From positions 341,753 through 405,752 of the forward strand of contig NZ_QOIL01000002.1 in NCBI RefSeq assembly GCF_003323745.1: a stretch of DNA of 64,000 bases, written 5' to 3'. Shown here one piece after another: positions 49,898 through 57,669 of the stretch (the stretch's first letter is position 1; each line of letters starts with the position of its first letter). The DNA is from Sphaerisporangium album. Lineage in GTDB: Bacteria > Actinomycetota > Actinomycetes > Streptosporangiales > Streptosporangiaceae. A program made the position numbers and the translations under genes. Below the pieces are notes generated by a model. That model was not told where the DNA came from, did no database searches, and was given only the letters and a program-made list of their open reading frames with translations.

Positions 49898-50761
49898 ATG
49901 CAGACTCGCCGTATCGGCGATGTCCAGGTCGGTGCCGTCGGGCTCGGCGGCATGCCCATGTCCATCGAAGGGCGCCCCGAGGACGAGAGCCGTTCGATCG
50001 CGACCATCCACGCCGCCCTGGACGCCGGCGTGACGCTGATCGACACCGCCGACGCCTACCACCTTCACGCGGACGAGGTCGGCCACAACGAGACGCTCAT
50101 CGCCCGCGCCCTCGCCTCCTACGGCGGCGACACCTCGGACGTCCTGGTCGCCACCAAGGGTGGTCACCTGCGCCCCGGCGACGGCACGTGGACGCTGAAC
50201 GGCTCGCCCGACTACATCAAGCAGGCCTGCGAGGCGTCGCTCAAGCGGCTCGGCGTCGAGGCCATCGGCCTCTACCAGTTCCACCGGCCCGACCCGCGGG
50301 TTCCGTACGAGGAGTCGGTGGGCGCCATCCGCGACCTGCTGGACGCGGGGAAGATCCGCCTCGCGGGCATCTCCAACGCCGACCCGGCCCAGATTCGGCA
50401 GGCGCGCGAGATCCTGGGCGGACGGCTGGCCAGTGTGCAGAACCAGTTCTCCCCGGCGTTCCGCTCCAGCGAGCCGGAGCTCGACCTGTGCGACGAGCTG
50501 GGCATCGCCTTCCTGCCGTGGAGCCCGTTCGGCGGCATCCGCCAGGCCGGGCGGCTCGGGTCGCGGTTCGGCGCCTTCGCCGAGATCGCCGAGGCCCACG
50601 GGGTGAGCCCGCACCGGGTGACCCTCGCCTGGATGCTCGCCAAGTCGCCCGTCGTCATCCCGATCCCCGGCGCCTCACGCCCGGAGACCATCCGCGACTC
50701 GGTCGCCGCGGCCGACCTCCACCTGTCCGCGGACGAGGTGGCCCGCCTCGACGCCTCCTGA
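49898..50761 (+). CDS. Aldo/keto reductase
   Basis: 287 aa from ATG 49898 with GGAGGAGGAG upstream. A TIM-barrel AKR: VGLGGMPMSIEGRPEDESRS, GVTLIDTADAYHLHADEVGH (catalytic Asp/Tyr), LVATKGGHLRPGDGTWTLNG (catalytic Lys), YQFHRPDPRVPYEESVGAIR (catalytic His) and PIPGASRPETIRDSV (NADPH site). It reduces an aldehyde or ketone with NADPH. A pair of hairpin repeats follows the stop, so it is monocistronic. Confidence 0.93.
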   Translation: MQTRRIGDVQVGAVGLGGMPMSIEGRPEDESRSIATIHAALDAGVTLIDTADAYHLHADEVGHNETLIARALASYGGDTSDVLVATKGGHLRPGDGTWTLNGSPDYIKQACEASLKRLGVEAIGLYQFHRPDPRVPYEESVGAIRDLLDAGKIRLAGISNADPAQIRQAREILGGRLASVQNQFSPAFRSSEPELDLCDELGIAFLPWSPFGGIRQAGRLGSRFGAFAEIAEAHGVSPHRVTLAWMLAKSPVVIPIPGASRPETIRDSVAAADLHLSADEVARLDAS

Positions 50762-50764
50762 GGT

Positions 50765-50797
50765 GTTCGGGAACGCCGACTCATAGGCGTCCCGAAC
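50765..50797 (+). terminator. Interspersed hairpin repeat, copy 2
   Basis: GTTCGGG-A-ACGCC (50765-50777) pairs with GGCGTCCCGAAC (50786-50797) leaving one bulged A; the loop is GACTCATA. It begins 4 bp after the aldo/keto reductase stop and probably terminates it. The following 50798-50820 block carries the shared GCCG-AGGCG-GGCCAT element. Confidence 0.75.
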
Positions 50798-50830
50798 CGC
50801 TATGCCGCAGGCGCGGCCATGAACCAGTGA

Positions 50831-50888
50831 TCGGGGCGCCGACTCCAGGGCGCCCCGAACCGGCCGAGCGGAGCGAGGCCAGAGGAAC
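50831..50888 (+). terminator. Interspersed hairpin repeat, copy 3
   Basis: TCGGGGCGCC (50831-50840) pairs perfectly with GGCGCCCCGA (50849-50858), loop GACTCCAG. It is followed by CCGGCCGAGCGGAGCGAGGC and AGAGGAACC, the same element as in copies 1 and 2. It touches the DUF6879 gene end, so it may be a two-way terminator. Confidence 0.7.
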
Positions 50889-50890
50889 CG

Positions 50891-51484
50891 CTACGGCGGC
50901 GGCAGCGGGAGTATCTCGCGGGTATGGTACTCCATCAGTTCCTCGCCCTGGTCGTAGAGGCGGGCGAGGGCGTCCAGGCATGGGCCGACCGTCTCGGGGT
51001 CGGTGAGCCTGCGCGCCCCCGTGTGGGCGCCGATCTCGTCGTACAGCACCTCGTAGCACAGCGTGGGCGAGAAGATCACGAGCTCCGGCAGCGGGCCGTC
51101 CGCCTCGAACTCGCGCACCGCCTCGGCGGGGACGACCCGGACGCGCTCGCCCGCCGCGACCCGCAACGCCAGGAAGTGCACCTCCCACTGCAGGTAGGGC
51201 GTGACGGGCGTCTCGACGACGCGCAGCCGGCGGAACTCCGGGCGCTCGGCGTACATCCGCGTCAGCGGCGCGCGGAACTCCTCCTGCAACGCCAGCGCGC
51301 GCGGCCAGTCGCCGTCCGTCATGGCCCGCCAGCTCTCCAGGTCGCCTTCGTGGAAGTCCTGCGCGCGTTCGAGCTTCCAGATGGTGTCGGTCGCGGCGGC
51401 GAAGACCCGGTCGAACTCGTCCTGGTAATCGGCGACGGGAAGGGTCTCTCCTTCGGCGGCACGAAGCCGGTGGAACGGGTCCAC
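50891..51484 (-). CDS. DUF6879 family protein
   Basis: 197 aa from GTG 51484, chosen because GGAGGAG lies 4 nt upstream. The longer open frame reaching 51745 is not coding: its first 90 residues are Arg-rich and antisense-like. Family features are DEFDRVFAAATDTIWKLERA, FRRLRVVETPVTPYLQWEVH, AGERVRVVPAEAVREF and FSPTLCYEVLYDEIGAHTGA. DUF6879 proteins are soluble, function unknown, and often accompany XRE regulators. The immediately preceding 42-codon gene ends 17 nt upstream, suggesting translational coupling. Confidence 0.82.
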   Translation of the reverse strand: MDPFHRLRAAEGETLPVADYQDEFDRVFAAATDTIWKLERAQDFHEGDLESWRAMTDGDWPRALALQEEFRAPLTRMYAERPEFRRLRVVETPVTPYLQWEVHFLALRVAAGERVRVVPAEAVREFEADGPLPELVIFSPTLCYEVLYDEIGAHTGARRLTDPETVGPCLDALARLYDQGEELMEYHTREILPLPPP

Positions 51485-51501
51485 GATCTCCTCCGGCGGG
51501 A

Positions 51502-51630
51502 TCAGTTGGAGCTGACGGCGCTGACGGCGCTCGTCTCGACCTTGGCGAGCGGGCGGATGGCGACGATCGTCATCCCCACGCCGTCGCGGGCGTTGTCGGA
51601 GGACCGGGTCTCGCTTTCGGCGTGAATCAT
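51502..51630 (-). CDS. Small 42-aa peptide gene preceding DUF6879
   Basis: ATG 51630 with GGAAGG 6 nt upstream, ending at TGA 51502-51504. The product starts MIHAESETRSSDNARDGVGM and ends PLAKVETSAVSAVSSN: a polar, acidic leader-like half and a Ser/Ala/Val-rich C-terminus. The stop overlaps the region leading into the DUF6879 ribosome site, so the two are a likely operon. It is not recognised as a known family. The shape (charged leader, small-residue core) recalls ribosomal-peptide precursors, or it may be a regulatory partner of DUF6879. Confidence 0.6.
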   Translation of the reverse strand: MIHAESETRSSDNARDGVGMTIVAIRPLAKVETSAVSAVSSN

Positions 51631-51784
51631 CGCGCGCCTTCCGGTAGAAGCCTCGCGGCCTTGCCGCACGGACGACGCCGATCCTCCAGCGCGTGCCGGA
51701 AGGGGTCAAGGCCGGACGCCGCGCGGCCCCGCGTGGCACCCGCACCGGCGCGCGCCGTGCCGGTGTGTCCGGGGATCGGGGTGT

Positions 51785-52138
51785 CTAGGGAGAGGCGCGA
51801 CCGGCCTCGTGGGCGTCGACCAGATTCTTGGGAGCCGTCAGGCACCACGCCTCGGTGACCAGCTCCAACAGCTCGTCCGGCTCGATCTTCGTCAGATGCA
51901 CCACGACCCACCCGAACCGCCCGGCGGTGAACTGCGCCTCGAACACGTCGGGCCGCTCGGCCACCAGCGCGATCTGCTCCTCGATCGTCGCCTTCAGCCC
52001 CACCGTCTCGGTCTTCTCCCACAGGTACCCGAATCCCTTACCCCGCACCTTCAGCGCGACCCACTCACCCCCGTCGCTCTGCTTCACCTCGGGAAGCTCG
52101 TCCAACATCCCCAGGAACTCATCGACACTCACGCCCAT
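51785..52138 (-). CDS. MmcQ/YjbR-family protein
   Basis: 117 aa from ATG 52138 (in-frame starts also at 52147 and GTG 52132). VDEFLGMLDELPEVKQSDGG, EWVALKVRGKGFGYLWEKTE, TVGLKATIEEQIALVAERPD, VFEAQFTAGRFGWVVVHLTK and AWCLTAPKNLVDAH match the MmcQ/YjbR fold (CyaY-like), whose proteins bind DNA nonspecifically or act as adaptor modules. Single gene; upstream of the small peptide gene on the same strand with a gap of 150 bp. Confidence 0.9.
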   Translation of the reverse strand: MGVSVDEFLGMLDELPEVKQSDGGEWVALKVRGKGFGYLWEKTETVGLKATIEEQIALVAERPDVFEAQFTAGRFGWVVVHLTKIEPDELLELVTEAWCLTAPKNLVDAHEAGRASP

Positions 52139-52266
52139 GGCCCACATCTACCAGACCCCACCGACAGGATCCGCGCCCCCCAGCACCCCGCCCGAACCTT
52201 GTCGACCTGCCCGCAGATCGCGTTCGCGCCCTTCGACGACCGACCTCGATGACAGGGGCGTGGCGG

Positions 52267-54117
52267 TCAGCCCGGTGACCCGGGATTCAGCACACCGGTG
52301 GTGAGTCCGAGCAGGACGGAGGCGGCGGCCACCTGACCGGACCCGTTCACCCCGCGTAGCTCCGCCTCGAAGGTGAAAAGGTCACGGAACGCCTCTCCGT
52401 ACCTGCGCTGCTCGCTCAGCGGAAGCCGGGGCACCTGGGCACGCCGGGCGTCGAATCGCGTCAGCCCCGATTGAGTGCCCCCTGTCGGCACCGTCGAGCC
52501 GCGGACGAACCCCGCGAGGAAGTACGGATCGAGACGCTCCGGATCGGGCCTGAGAAGGGTGAGGCGCGGCCCGAGCAGCAGGCCGGTCTCCTCCGCGACC
52601 CGGGCCGCCACCTCCCGGTCGCGCGTCGCGATCACCACGTCACCCGGCAGGATCGCGATCCTGTTCTCCGGCCGTGTGCGGTTCGTGGCAGGCCCTCCCG
52701 CGAACAGGTGACCGGCCTCCAGCACGGGCTCACCCGTGCCGTCCAGGTCGTACCGGCCGGCCTGATGGACGGTGAGCGCGCCCGTGCGTTCCAGTTCGGT
52801 GAGCGGGACCATCGGCATGTCCCGGGGACGGCCGGGGAGCGCGTCCGGCACCAGCGCCGCGAGGCGTTCGAGGCGGCCCAGGAAATCGGCGCGGACCGCG
52901 GGGTAGTCGCCCGCCGTCGCGTCCGCCACCCCCACATGCCGCGCCGGGCCGACGTCGATGTCCTCGTCGATCAGATCGATGATCGGTACGGTACGGCTCT
53001 CGCCGGGCAGGTCCAGAACGCGGTCCGGGTCCTCCTGGAAGTCCCGCCATCGCTCGACGACGGTGTCGAACGTGGCCGGCTCCGCCATGGACATCAGCAC
53101 GCGCGACGGCGTGCGGCCGTCACCGGCCGGCTTGCGCAGCACCCATATGTGCACGGGCAGGCCGGAGCCCGGGGCCATCTTCGGCGGGAGCCCGATCACC
53201 GCCTGGACGGCGCCGCGGCGAAGCAGGTTGCTGCGTATCCGGCGGCCGGATCGCCGGTTGGCGGCGATCTCCGGCATCAGCATGACCGCGACGCCGCCGG
53301 GCCGCACGTGGGCGAGCGCGTGCTGCACCCACGCCAGCTCCGACTCCGACTTGGGTGGCAGCCCGTACTCCCAGCGCGGATCGCTCGCCAGCTCCTCGTA
53401 TCCCCAGTTGCGTTCGTTGAACGGCGGATGGCACACCACCGCGTCCACGAGCAGGCCCGGCCAGGCGTCCTCACGGAGCGAGTCGCCCGTCCTGACCACG
53501 CCGTCGACCTCGGCCAGGGACAGACGCGTCTGGGCCAGCCGCGCGAGCGCGGGGTCGCACTCCTGCCCGTAGGCGTGTTCCGCCTCGTTCATCGTCGCCA
53601 GGAGCACTCCGAGTCCGCAGGCCGGATCCATGACCGTACTGACGTCCGGGCCGGCCAGGTTCGCCATGAACCGCGCGACTTCGGCGGGTGTCTCGCCCAG
53701 CCGCCGGGAATGCACATCGGCGTAGCGGTCGAGCAGAAACCGGCTCGCCTCCGCGGGGTCGTGTTCCGCGGCGAACTGCTGGAGGAGCTTCCACGCGGGC
53801 CGCGGCACCGAACGGGGCGTGCCCACGCCCCGCAGCAACTCGGTGGCCTCGGCGACCACGTCACCGAGGCCGAGATCGTCCGCGGCCATCCTGATCTGCT
53901 GCCAGACCCGTTCGGCGAGGGGCAGTTCCTCTACCTTGCCCTGGCCGAGCAGCCACGCCTCCACCTCCTTGAGCGCGAAGGTGGGGCTGGTCGGTGTCCC
54001 GCCGACGGGTTCGGGGAAGTCCTCGTAGCGCCGCCGCCAGTTGCTCACGGCCGCCCGCCCGACACCCGCCATGCGCGCGATGTCGGCCGAGGTGACGGTC
54101 GCCCCGTCTCCGCCCAT
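52267..54117 (-). CDS. Solitary HTH-containing N6-adenine DNA methylase with atypical motif IV (HPPF)
   Basis: 616 aa from ATG 54117 with GGGAGG upstream; GTG 54141 is in frame too. Residues 7-60 are a MerR-like HTH (VTSADIARMAGVGRAAVSNW, RRRYEDFPEPVGG). The N6-methylase domain has motif I VMDPACGLGVLLATMNEAEH and motif IV VDAVVCHPPFNERNWGYEEL; known members have NPPF or DPPF, so the catalytic Asn/Asp is His here. A C-terminal specificity-like region (about 400-616) carries ENRIAILPGDVVIATRDREV. There is no restriction or specificity subunit gene nearby, so it is an orphan, probably regulatory or inactive enzyme typical of Streptomyces-type genomes. Confidence 0.88.
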   Translation of the reverse strand: MGGDGATVTSADIARMAGVGRAAVSNWRRRYEDFPEPVGGTPTSPTFALKEVEAWLLGQGKVEELPLAERVWQQIRMAADDLGLGDVVAEATELLRGVGTPRSVPRPAWKLLQQFAAEHDPAEASRFLLDRYADVHSRRLGETPAEVARFMANLAGPDVSTVMDPACGLGVLLATMNEAEHAYGQECDPALARLAQTRLSLAEVDGVVRTGDSLREDAWPGLLVDAVVCHPPFNERNWGYEELASDPRWEYGLPPKSESELAWVQHALAHVRPGGVAVMLMPEIAANRRSGRRIRSNLLRRGAVQAVIGLPPKMAPGSGLPVHIWVLRKPAGDGRTPSRVLMSMAEPATFDTVVERWRDFQEDPDRVLDLPGESRTVPIIDLIDEDIDVGPARHVGVADATAGDYPAVRADFLGRLERLAALVPDALPGRPRDMPMVPLTELERTGALTVHQAGRYDLDGTGEPVLEAGHLFAGGPATNRTRPENRIAILPGDVVIATRDREVAARVAEETGLLLGPRLTLLRPDPERLDPYFLAGFVRGSTVPTGGTQSGLTRFDARRAQVPRLPLSEQRRYGEAFRDLFTFEAELRGVNGSGQVAAASVLLGLTTGVLNPGSPG

Positions 54118-54362
54118 CGCCGGCCTCCCGGTCCTCCGCACCCGGCGCTTCCCACGCCGGCACCTCCTGTGTAGATGCAAACGTAGCGTAGGAGGCGGCG
54201 CGTCCAGATCGCGGGGCCGAACACGTGTACGGGATTCACGTGGCGACCCCTCCCGGAGCGCTCCGGGGACCAAGCGCTTCAGGCGGTCCGACGGCGAAGA
54301 GAACGGTGTAACAGGTGCCTTCGCGCGACTTCGGCGGCGCCAGGCCGCGCCGGCGTCGTGCG
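54118..54362. other. Intergenic region upstream of the methylase gene
   Basis: About 245 bp. On the minus strand it has a very strong AGGAGGTG site near 54165 that would suit a start at GTG 54154, whose frame is not that of the methylase. A promoter-like AT-rich segment GTTTGCATCTACACA lies upstream of it. No gene is assigned. Confidence 0.4.
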
Positions 54363-54974
54363 TCAGCGGCGGACCATCGTCCAGGCGCCGTCGGCCTTGA
54401 CGGTGACCAGGCGGGTGCCGGTGGGCAGCAGCACCTTGCCCTTGTACGCGCCGATCTCGTTGACGAGCAGCTCGGGGTAGGACCCGACGCGCGTGTAACC
54501 GTACACGATGAAGTTCGACTCGCCGCCGTGGGCGGCGCGCATCGTGCGGAGCCCCTTGGTGGGGGAGAGCTTGAGGACCTGGTCCCCCTTGCCGCGCAGC
54601 GTCGCCGAGCACCAGCAGCGGGCCTTGGACAGCGGCTTGAAGGTCGCGGTCCACGCGCCGTCCGCCGTGATGGCGAGACCGGCGGTCCCGTTGCTCGCGT
54701 AGGCGTTGTAGAGAACGGTGCCCCCGTAAGGGCCGATCTCGTTGACCAGCAGGTCGTCCTTCCTGCCGTTCGGCTTGATCGTGTAGACGATGAAGTTCGC
54801 CTCTCCGTCATGCGTGAACTGGATGAGGCCGGGCTGCTTGGTGGTGCGGATGCGCACCACCTCGTCGCCCTCGCCGCTGTACCTCGTATCGGCGTGGGCG
54901 GTGGTCGCGCCGATGCCGGCGGTGGTGAACGCGAGGGCGGACAGGGTGAGCATGGTGATCAGGCGGCGCAACAT
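54363..54974 (-). CDS. Secreted two-repeat protein of unknown function
   Basis: 203 aa from ATG 54974 with AGGAG 6 nt before. A Sec signal (MLRRLITMLTLSALAFTTAG, cleavage near TAHA) is followed by two homologous repeats of about 80 aa: GEGDEVVRIRTTKQPGLIQF, THDGEANFIVYTIKPNG, LLVNEIGPYGGTVLY; and GKGDQVLKLSPTKGLRTMRA, AHGGESNFIVYGYTRVG, ELLVNEIGAYKGKVLL. Each repeat is beta-rich, like small secreted lectin- or beta-sandwich-type modules. It lies 33 bp downstream of the VWA gene on the same strand, so they may be co-expressed. Confidence 0.82.
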   Translation of the reverse strand: MLRRLITMLTLSALAFTTAGIGATTAHADTRYSGEGDEVVRIRTTKQPGLIQFTHDGEANFIVYTIKPNGRKDDLLVNEIGPYGGTVLYNAYASNGTAGLAITADGAWTATFKPLSKARCWCSATLRGKGDQVLKLSPTKGLRTMRAAHGGESNFIVYGYTRVGSYPELLVNEIGAYKGKVLLPTGTRLVTVKADGAWTMVRR

Positions 54975-55007
54975 GTCTGTTCTCCTGGAAGAAGGTGTCC
55001 TGCGCTG

Positions 55008-56303
55008 TCAGCGCTCGTCGGACGGGTCACTGGAAGGGGCGTCGGGTTCGGGGGAGGGCCGGCCGCGCTTGCGGGTCGTGCGGTGCCAGTTGGCGAGGGC
55101 TTCCTTGGACACACGGTTGGGGTCCTGGTACGAATCCCGGGCGTACCGGCGCAGTTGCCGTGCCTCGGCCGACAGTTCGTCGGAGTTGGGCGCCCAGGAC
55201 AGGTTCTTCTCCAGCTCGTCTCCGGCGGAGTTGAGCACCTCCTCCGCCCTGGCGAGGTCGCCGTTCAGCAGGGCCTCGGAGGCCTGGCGTTTGGCGTCCT
55301 GCGCCTCCTGGAAGAGGCGCTCCGCCCGGACGGTCAGGTCGGGAACCCGGCCGGCAGCCTCGTCCCCCGGTACCACGTTCACGCTCACCGGGACGGTGAC
55401 GGTGTAGGTGGTGAGCGTCGCGGCTTCCACGTAGGTGAAGACGAGGTCCGCGATCGTCGCCGGACCCAGCCGCGAGATGGCCGGAACGAGTAGCCGCAGG
55501 AGGGTCTTGCGCGTCTCGCCCGCGTAGAGGTCGCCGAGCTCGGCCATGATCGCGCCGTTCGGCAGCCTGTTCGAAGGCAGGCCGCCGTACAGCAGAACGG
55601 AGCTGACAGGGTGACGAGGGGTGACGGCGAGGGAGAGGGCCTGGGTGACCTTGGCGAGCAGGCCGTCGACCTCACCGGCGATGAGCCTTCCCGCGGTGTC
55701 AGGGTCCTCCGCGTGCAAGGCGCTGCCGGCCCCGCCGTCGGCGATGGCGGCCATGAGCCTCTCGTCGTAGTCGAGGCCGTAGCCGAGGGTCGTGGTCGAG
55801 ACACCATGGCGATGGGCCGCCATCGCCACCTGCCCCAGCTTCACGGGGTCGGTGGTGCCCATGTTGGCGTGTCCGTCGGAGATCAGCAGCAGCGTGGCGC
55901 CCCGATCGCCCGCCGCCCGATGGGCCTCCTGGATGCCGCGCAGCAACCCGCTGGACAGGTCGGTCTGGTTTCCCGGGCGGAGTGCGGCGATCGCGTGCTT
56001 GGCGCCCTTCTTGTCCGTCAGCGGCCCGGCGGGCAGATCCACCCGGGCGGTGTCGTCGAAGCTGACCAGGCCGAAGTCGTCGGCCGGGTCGAGCCGGTCC
56101 ACCAGGGAGAGCAACGCGCGCTTGGCGCCGTCGAGGCGCCCTCCGGCCATGGAGCCGCTCCGGTCGAGGACGATCTGCAAAGTGGCGGGCCGCCGGGTCG
56201 CTGAGGGCTTGGGTCGCGGGGCGGTGATCTGCACCAGGACGGTGACCTCGCCGTCCTGATCGAGCGGGACCACGTCGAGGTCCAGATGAGCGGAGACGTG
56301 CAT
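55008..56303 (-). CDS. VWA-domain protein
   Basis: 431 aa from ATG 56303, with AGGAG upstream. The VWA domain begins ATLQIVLDRSGSMAGGRLDG, carrying the MIDAS motif DxSxS, and contains GATLLLISDGHANMGTTDPV. A second half (about 230-330) is beta-rich (TIADLVFTYVEAATLTTYTV), and the last 100 aa are helical and charged (FQEAQDAKRQASEALLNGDL, ARAEEVLNSAGDELEKN). There is no signal peptide or membrane anchor, so it is cytoplasmic. The C-terminus is Arg/Ser-rich. VWA proteins of this shape are metal-dependent protein-interaction modules; the partner here is unknown. Confidence 0.88.
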   Translation of the reverse strand: MHVSAHLDLDVVPLDQDGEVTVLVQITAPRPKPSATRRPATLQIVLDRSGSMAGGRLDGAKRALLSLVDRLDPADDFGLVSFDDTARVDLPAGPLTDKKGAKHAIAALRPGNQTDLSSGLLRGIQEAHRAAGDRGATLLLISDGHANMGTTDPVKLGQVAMAAHRHGVSTTTLGYGLDYDERLMAAIADGGAGSALHAEDPDTAGRLIAGEVDGLLAKVTQALSLAVTPRHPVSSVLLYGGLPSNRLPNGAIMAELGDLYAGETRKTLLRLLVPAISRLGPATIADLVFTYVEAATLTTYTVTVPVSVNVVPGDEAAGRVPDLTVRAERLFQEAQDAKRQASEALLNGDLARAEEVLNSAGDELEKNLSWAPNSDELSAEARQLRRYARDSYQDPNRVSKEALANWHRTTRKRGRPSPEPDAPSSDPSDER

Positions 56304-56663
56304 GACGAAACTCCTGGTGAAGGGGGAAGCGATCAGGGGGGGCGGCCTGCCTCAGTAAAGCATGCGTGAACTCAGTGCACAAGTCGCATATGTTGGACAT
56401 GCTGCCCGACGCCGCGAACTGCTTCCGCGCCGTTTCCCGGCGCGTGTCACCTCCGTGGAAGATTTCCACCGCCGGGCCTCGGCTCCGTGGACGACGCCAA
56501 CGTCGAAGGGCACGGCCGCCAGGTGTTCCGCACCCCTGCGCGCAGCGCCTGATCCAACCGGCGGCCGCGACGAACACAGGGGGCGGACGAGCCACCAAAT
56601 ACCTCTGCGAAAGTGTCCATAGACGGATATAGCTCCACGGATCTGCTCACCGCAGGAGGAACG
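56304..56663. other. 360-bp intergenic region between divergent genes
   Basis: It separates the VWA gene (minus) from the SDR gene (plus). The frames inside are short and featureless. GCATATGTTGGACATGC near 56389-56405 is an imperfect inverted repeat, possibly regulatory. Confidence 0.45.
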
Positions 56664-57497
56664 ATGGCGAAGATCTGCGTGACCGGGGCGAGCGGCAAGC
56701 TAGGGCGGGCCGTCGTGCGGGACCTGCTCGACCATGGCTACGAGGTCGTGGCGACCGACGTCAGGCCGGGGCCCTCCGACCTAGGGGCTCAGGTGCTGCT
56801 GGCCGATCTGACCCAGTACGGGCAGGCGGTGGAGGTCCTGCACGGCGTCGACGCCGTCGTCCACCTGGCCAACATCCCGGCGCCGGGGATCCACACCCCC
56901 TCCGAGACGTTCAACAGCAACACGGTGATGAACTCGAACGTCTTCCTGGCTGCCGCGCAGCTGAAGATCGGCCGGGTCGTCTGGGCCTCCAGCGAGACCA
57001 CGCTCGGACTGCCGTTCGACGCGCCGCCGCGCTACGCCCCCGTCGACGAGGACCACTACCCCGTCCCGACCTCGACGTACGCGCTGTCCAAGGTCGTCAC
57101 GGAGACTCTGGCGGAGCACGTCGCCCAGTGGTCCGGCATCGCGTTCGTGGCCCTGCGCTTCTCCAACATCCTCGGCCCGGACGACTACAAGGCCTTTCCC
57201 GCCTACTGGGAGGACCCACTCCTCCGCAAGTGGAACCTGTGGGGCTACATCGACACCCGCGACGCCGCCGCGTCCTGCCGCCTCGCCCTGGAGGCTCCTA
57301 TCGAGGGCGCCCGAAGCTTCATCATCGCCGCCGCGGACACCGTGATGAACCGCCCGTCCGCCGACCTGATGAAGGAGGTCTTTCCCGACGTGGAGATCCG
57401 GCGCGACCTGGCAGGGTTCGAAACCCTCCTCGCCATCGACAGCGCCCGCGAGGCGCTCGGCTTCACCCCGCGACACTCCTGGCGCGACCACGAGTGA
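56664..57497 (+). CDS. NAD(P)-dependent SDR-type epimerase/oxidoreductase
   Basis: 277 aa from ATG 56664, with AGGAGG 5 nt before. The extended SDR Rossmann motif is ICVTGASGKLGRAVVRDLLD, with GYEVVATDVRP for NAD(P) selection, VVHLANIPAPG, and the catalytic YxxxK in STYALSKVVTE. The mid-region DGVDAVVHLA-type element supports an NAD-epimerase-like family. It may act on a nucleotide sugar or a related carbonyl compound. No sugar-biosynthesis partner is adjacent. A strong hairpin follows. Confidence 0.88.
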   Translation: MAKICVTGASGKLGRAVVRDLLDHGYEVVATDVRPGPSDLGAQVLLADLTQYGQAVEVLHGVDAVVHLANIPAPGIHTPSETFNSNTVMNSNVFLAAAQLKIGRVVWASSETTLGLPFDAPPRYAPVDEDHYPVPTSTYALSKVVTETLAEHVAQWSGIAFVALRFSNILGPDDYKAFPAYWEDPLLRKWNLWGYIDTRDAAASCRLALEAPIEGARSFIIAAADTVMNRPSADLMKEVFPDVEIRRDLAGFETLLAIDSAREALGFTPRHSWRDHE

Positions 57498-57529
57498 AAC
57501 CGTGGGCGCCCGAAAGGGGGCCGGCCCAT

Positions 57530-57561
57530 CGGGCGCGGAAGGAAATCGGCTTCCGCGCCCG
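57530..57561. terminator. Bidirectional terminator between SDR and cytochrome b genes
   Basis: CGGGCGCGGAAG (57530-57541) pairs perfectly with CTTCCGCGCCCG (57550-57561), loop 8 nt, between the convergent genes ending at 57497 and 57670. Confidence 0.7.
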
Positions 57562-57669
57562 ACCAGATTTTTCACACGGTCTTCCGCCGTTCTCGTCGAC
57601 GCGCTGATATTTCATCAAGTTGATCCCGATGGACGACCGTCGCCTGCCGTCAGGGCTGGATGGCCGCCG

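Noticed and set aside
51485-51745. N-terminal extension of the DUF6879 frame to 51745
   Set aside because: Arg-rich, includes the small peptide gene in another frame, and lacks a ribosome site; GTG 51484 has GGAGGAG.
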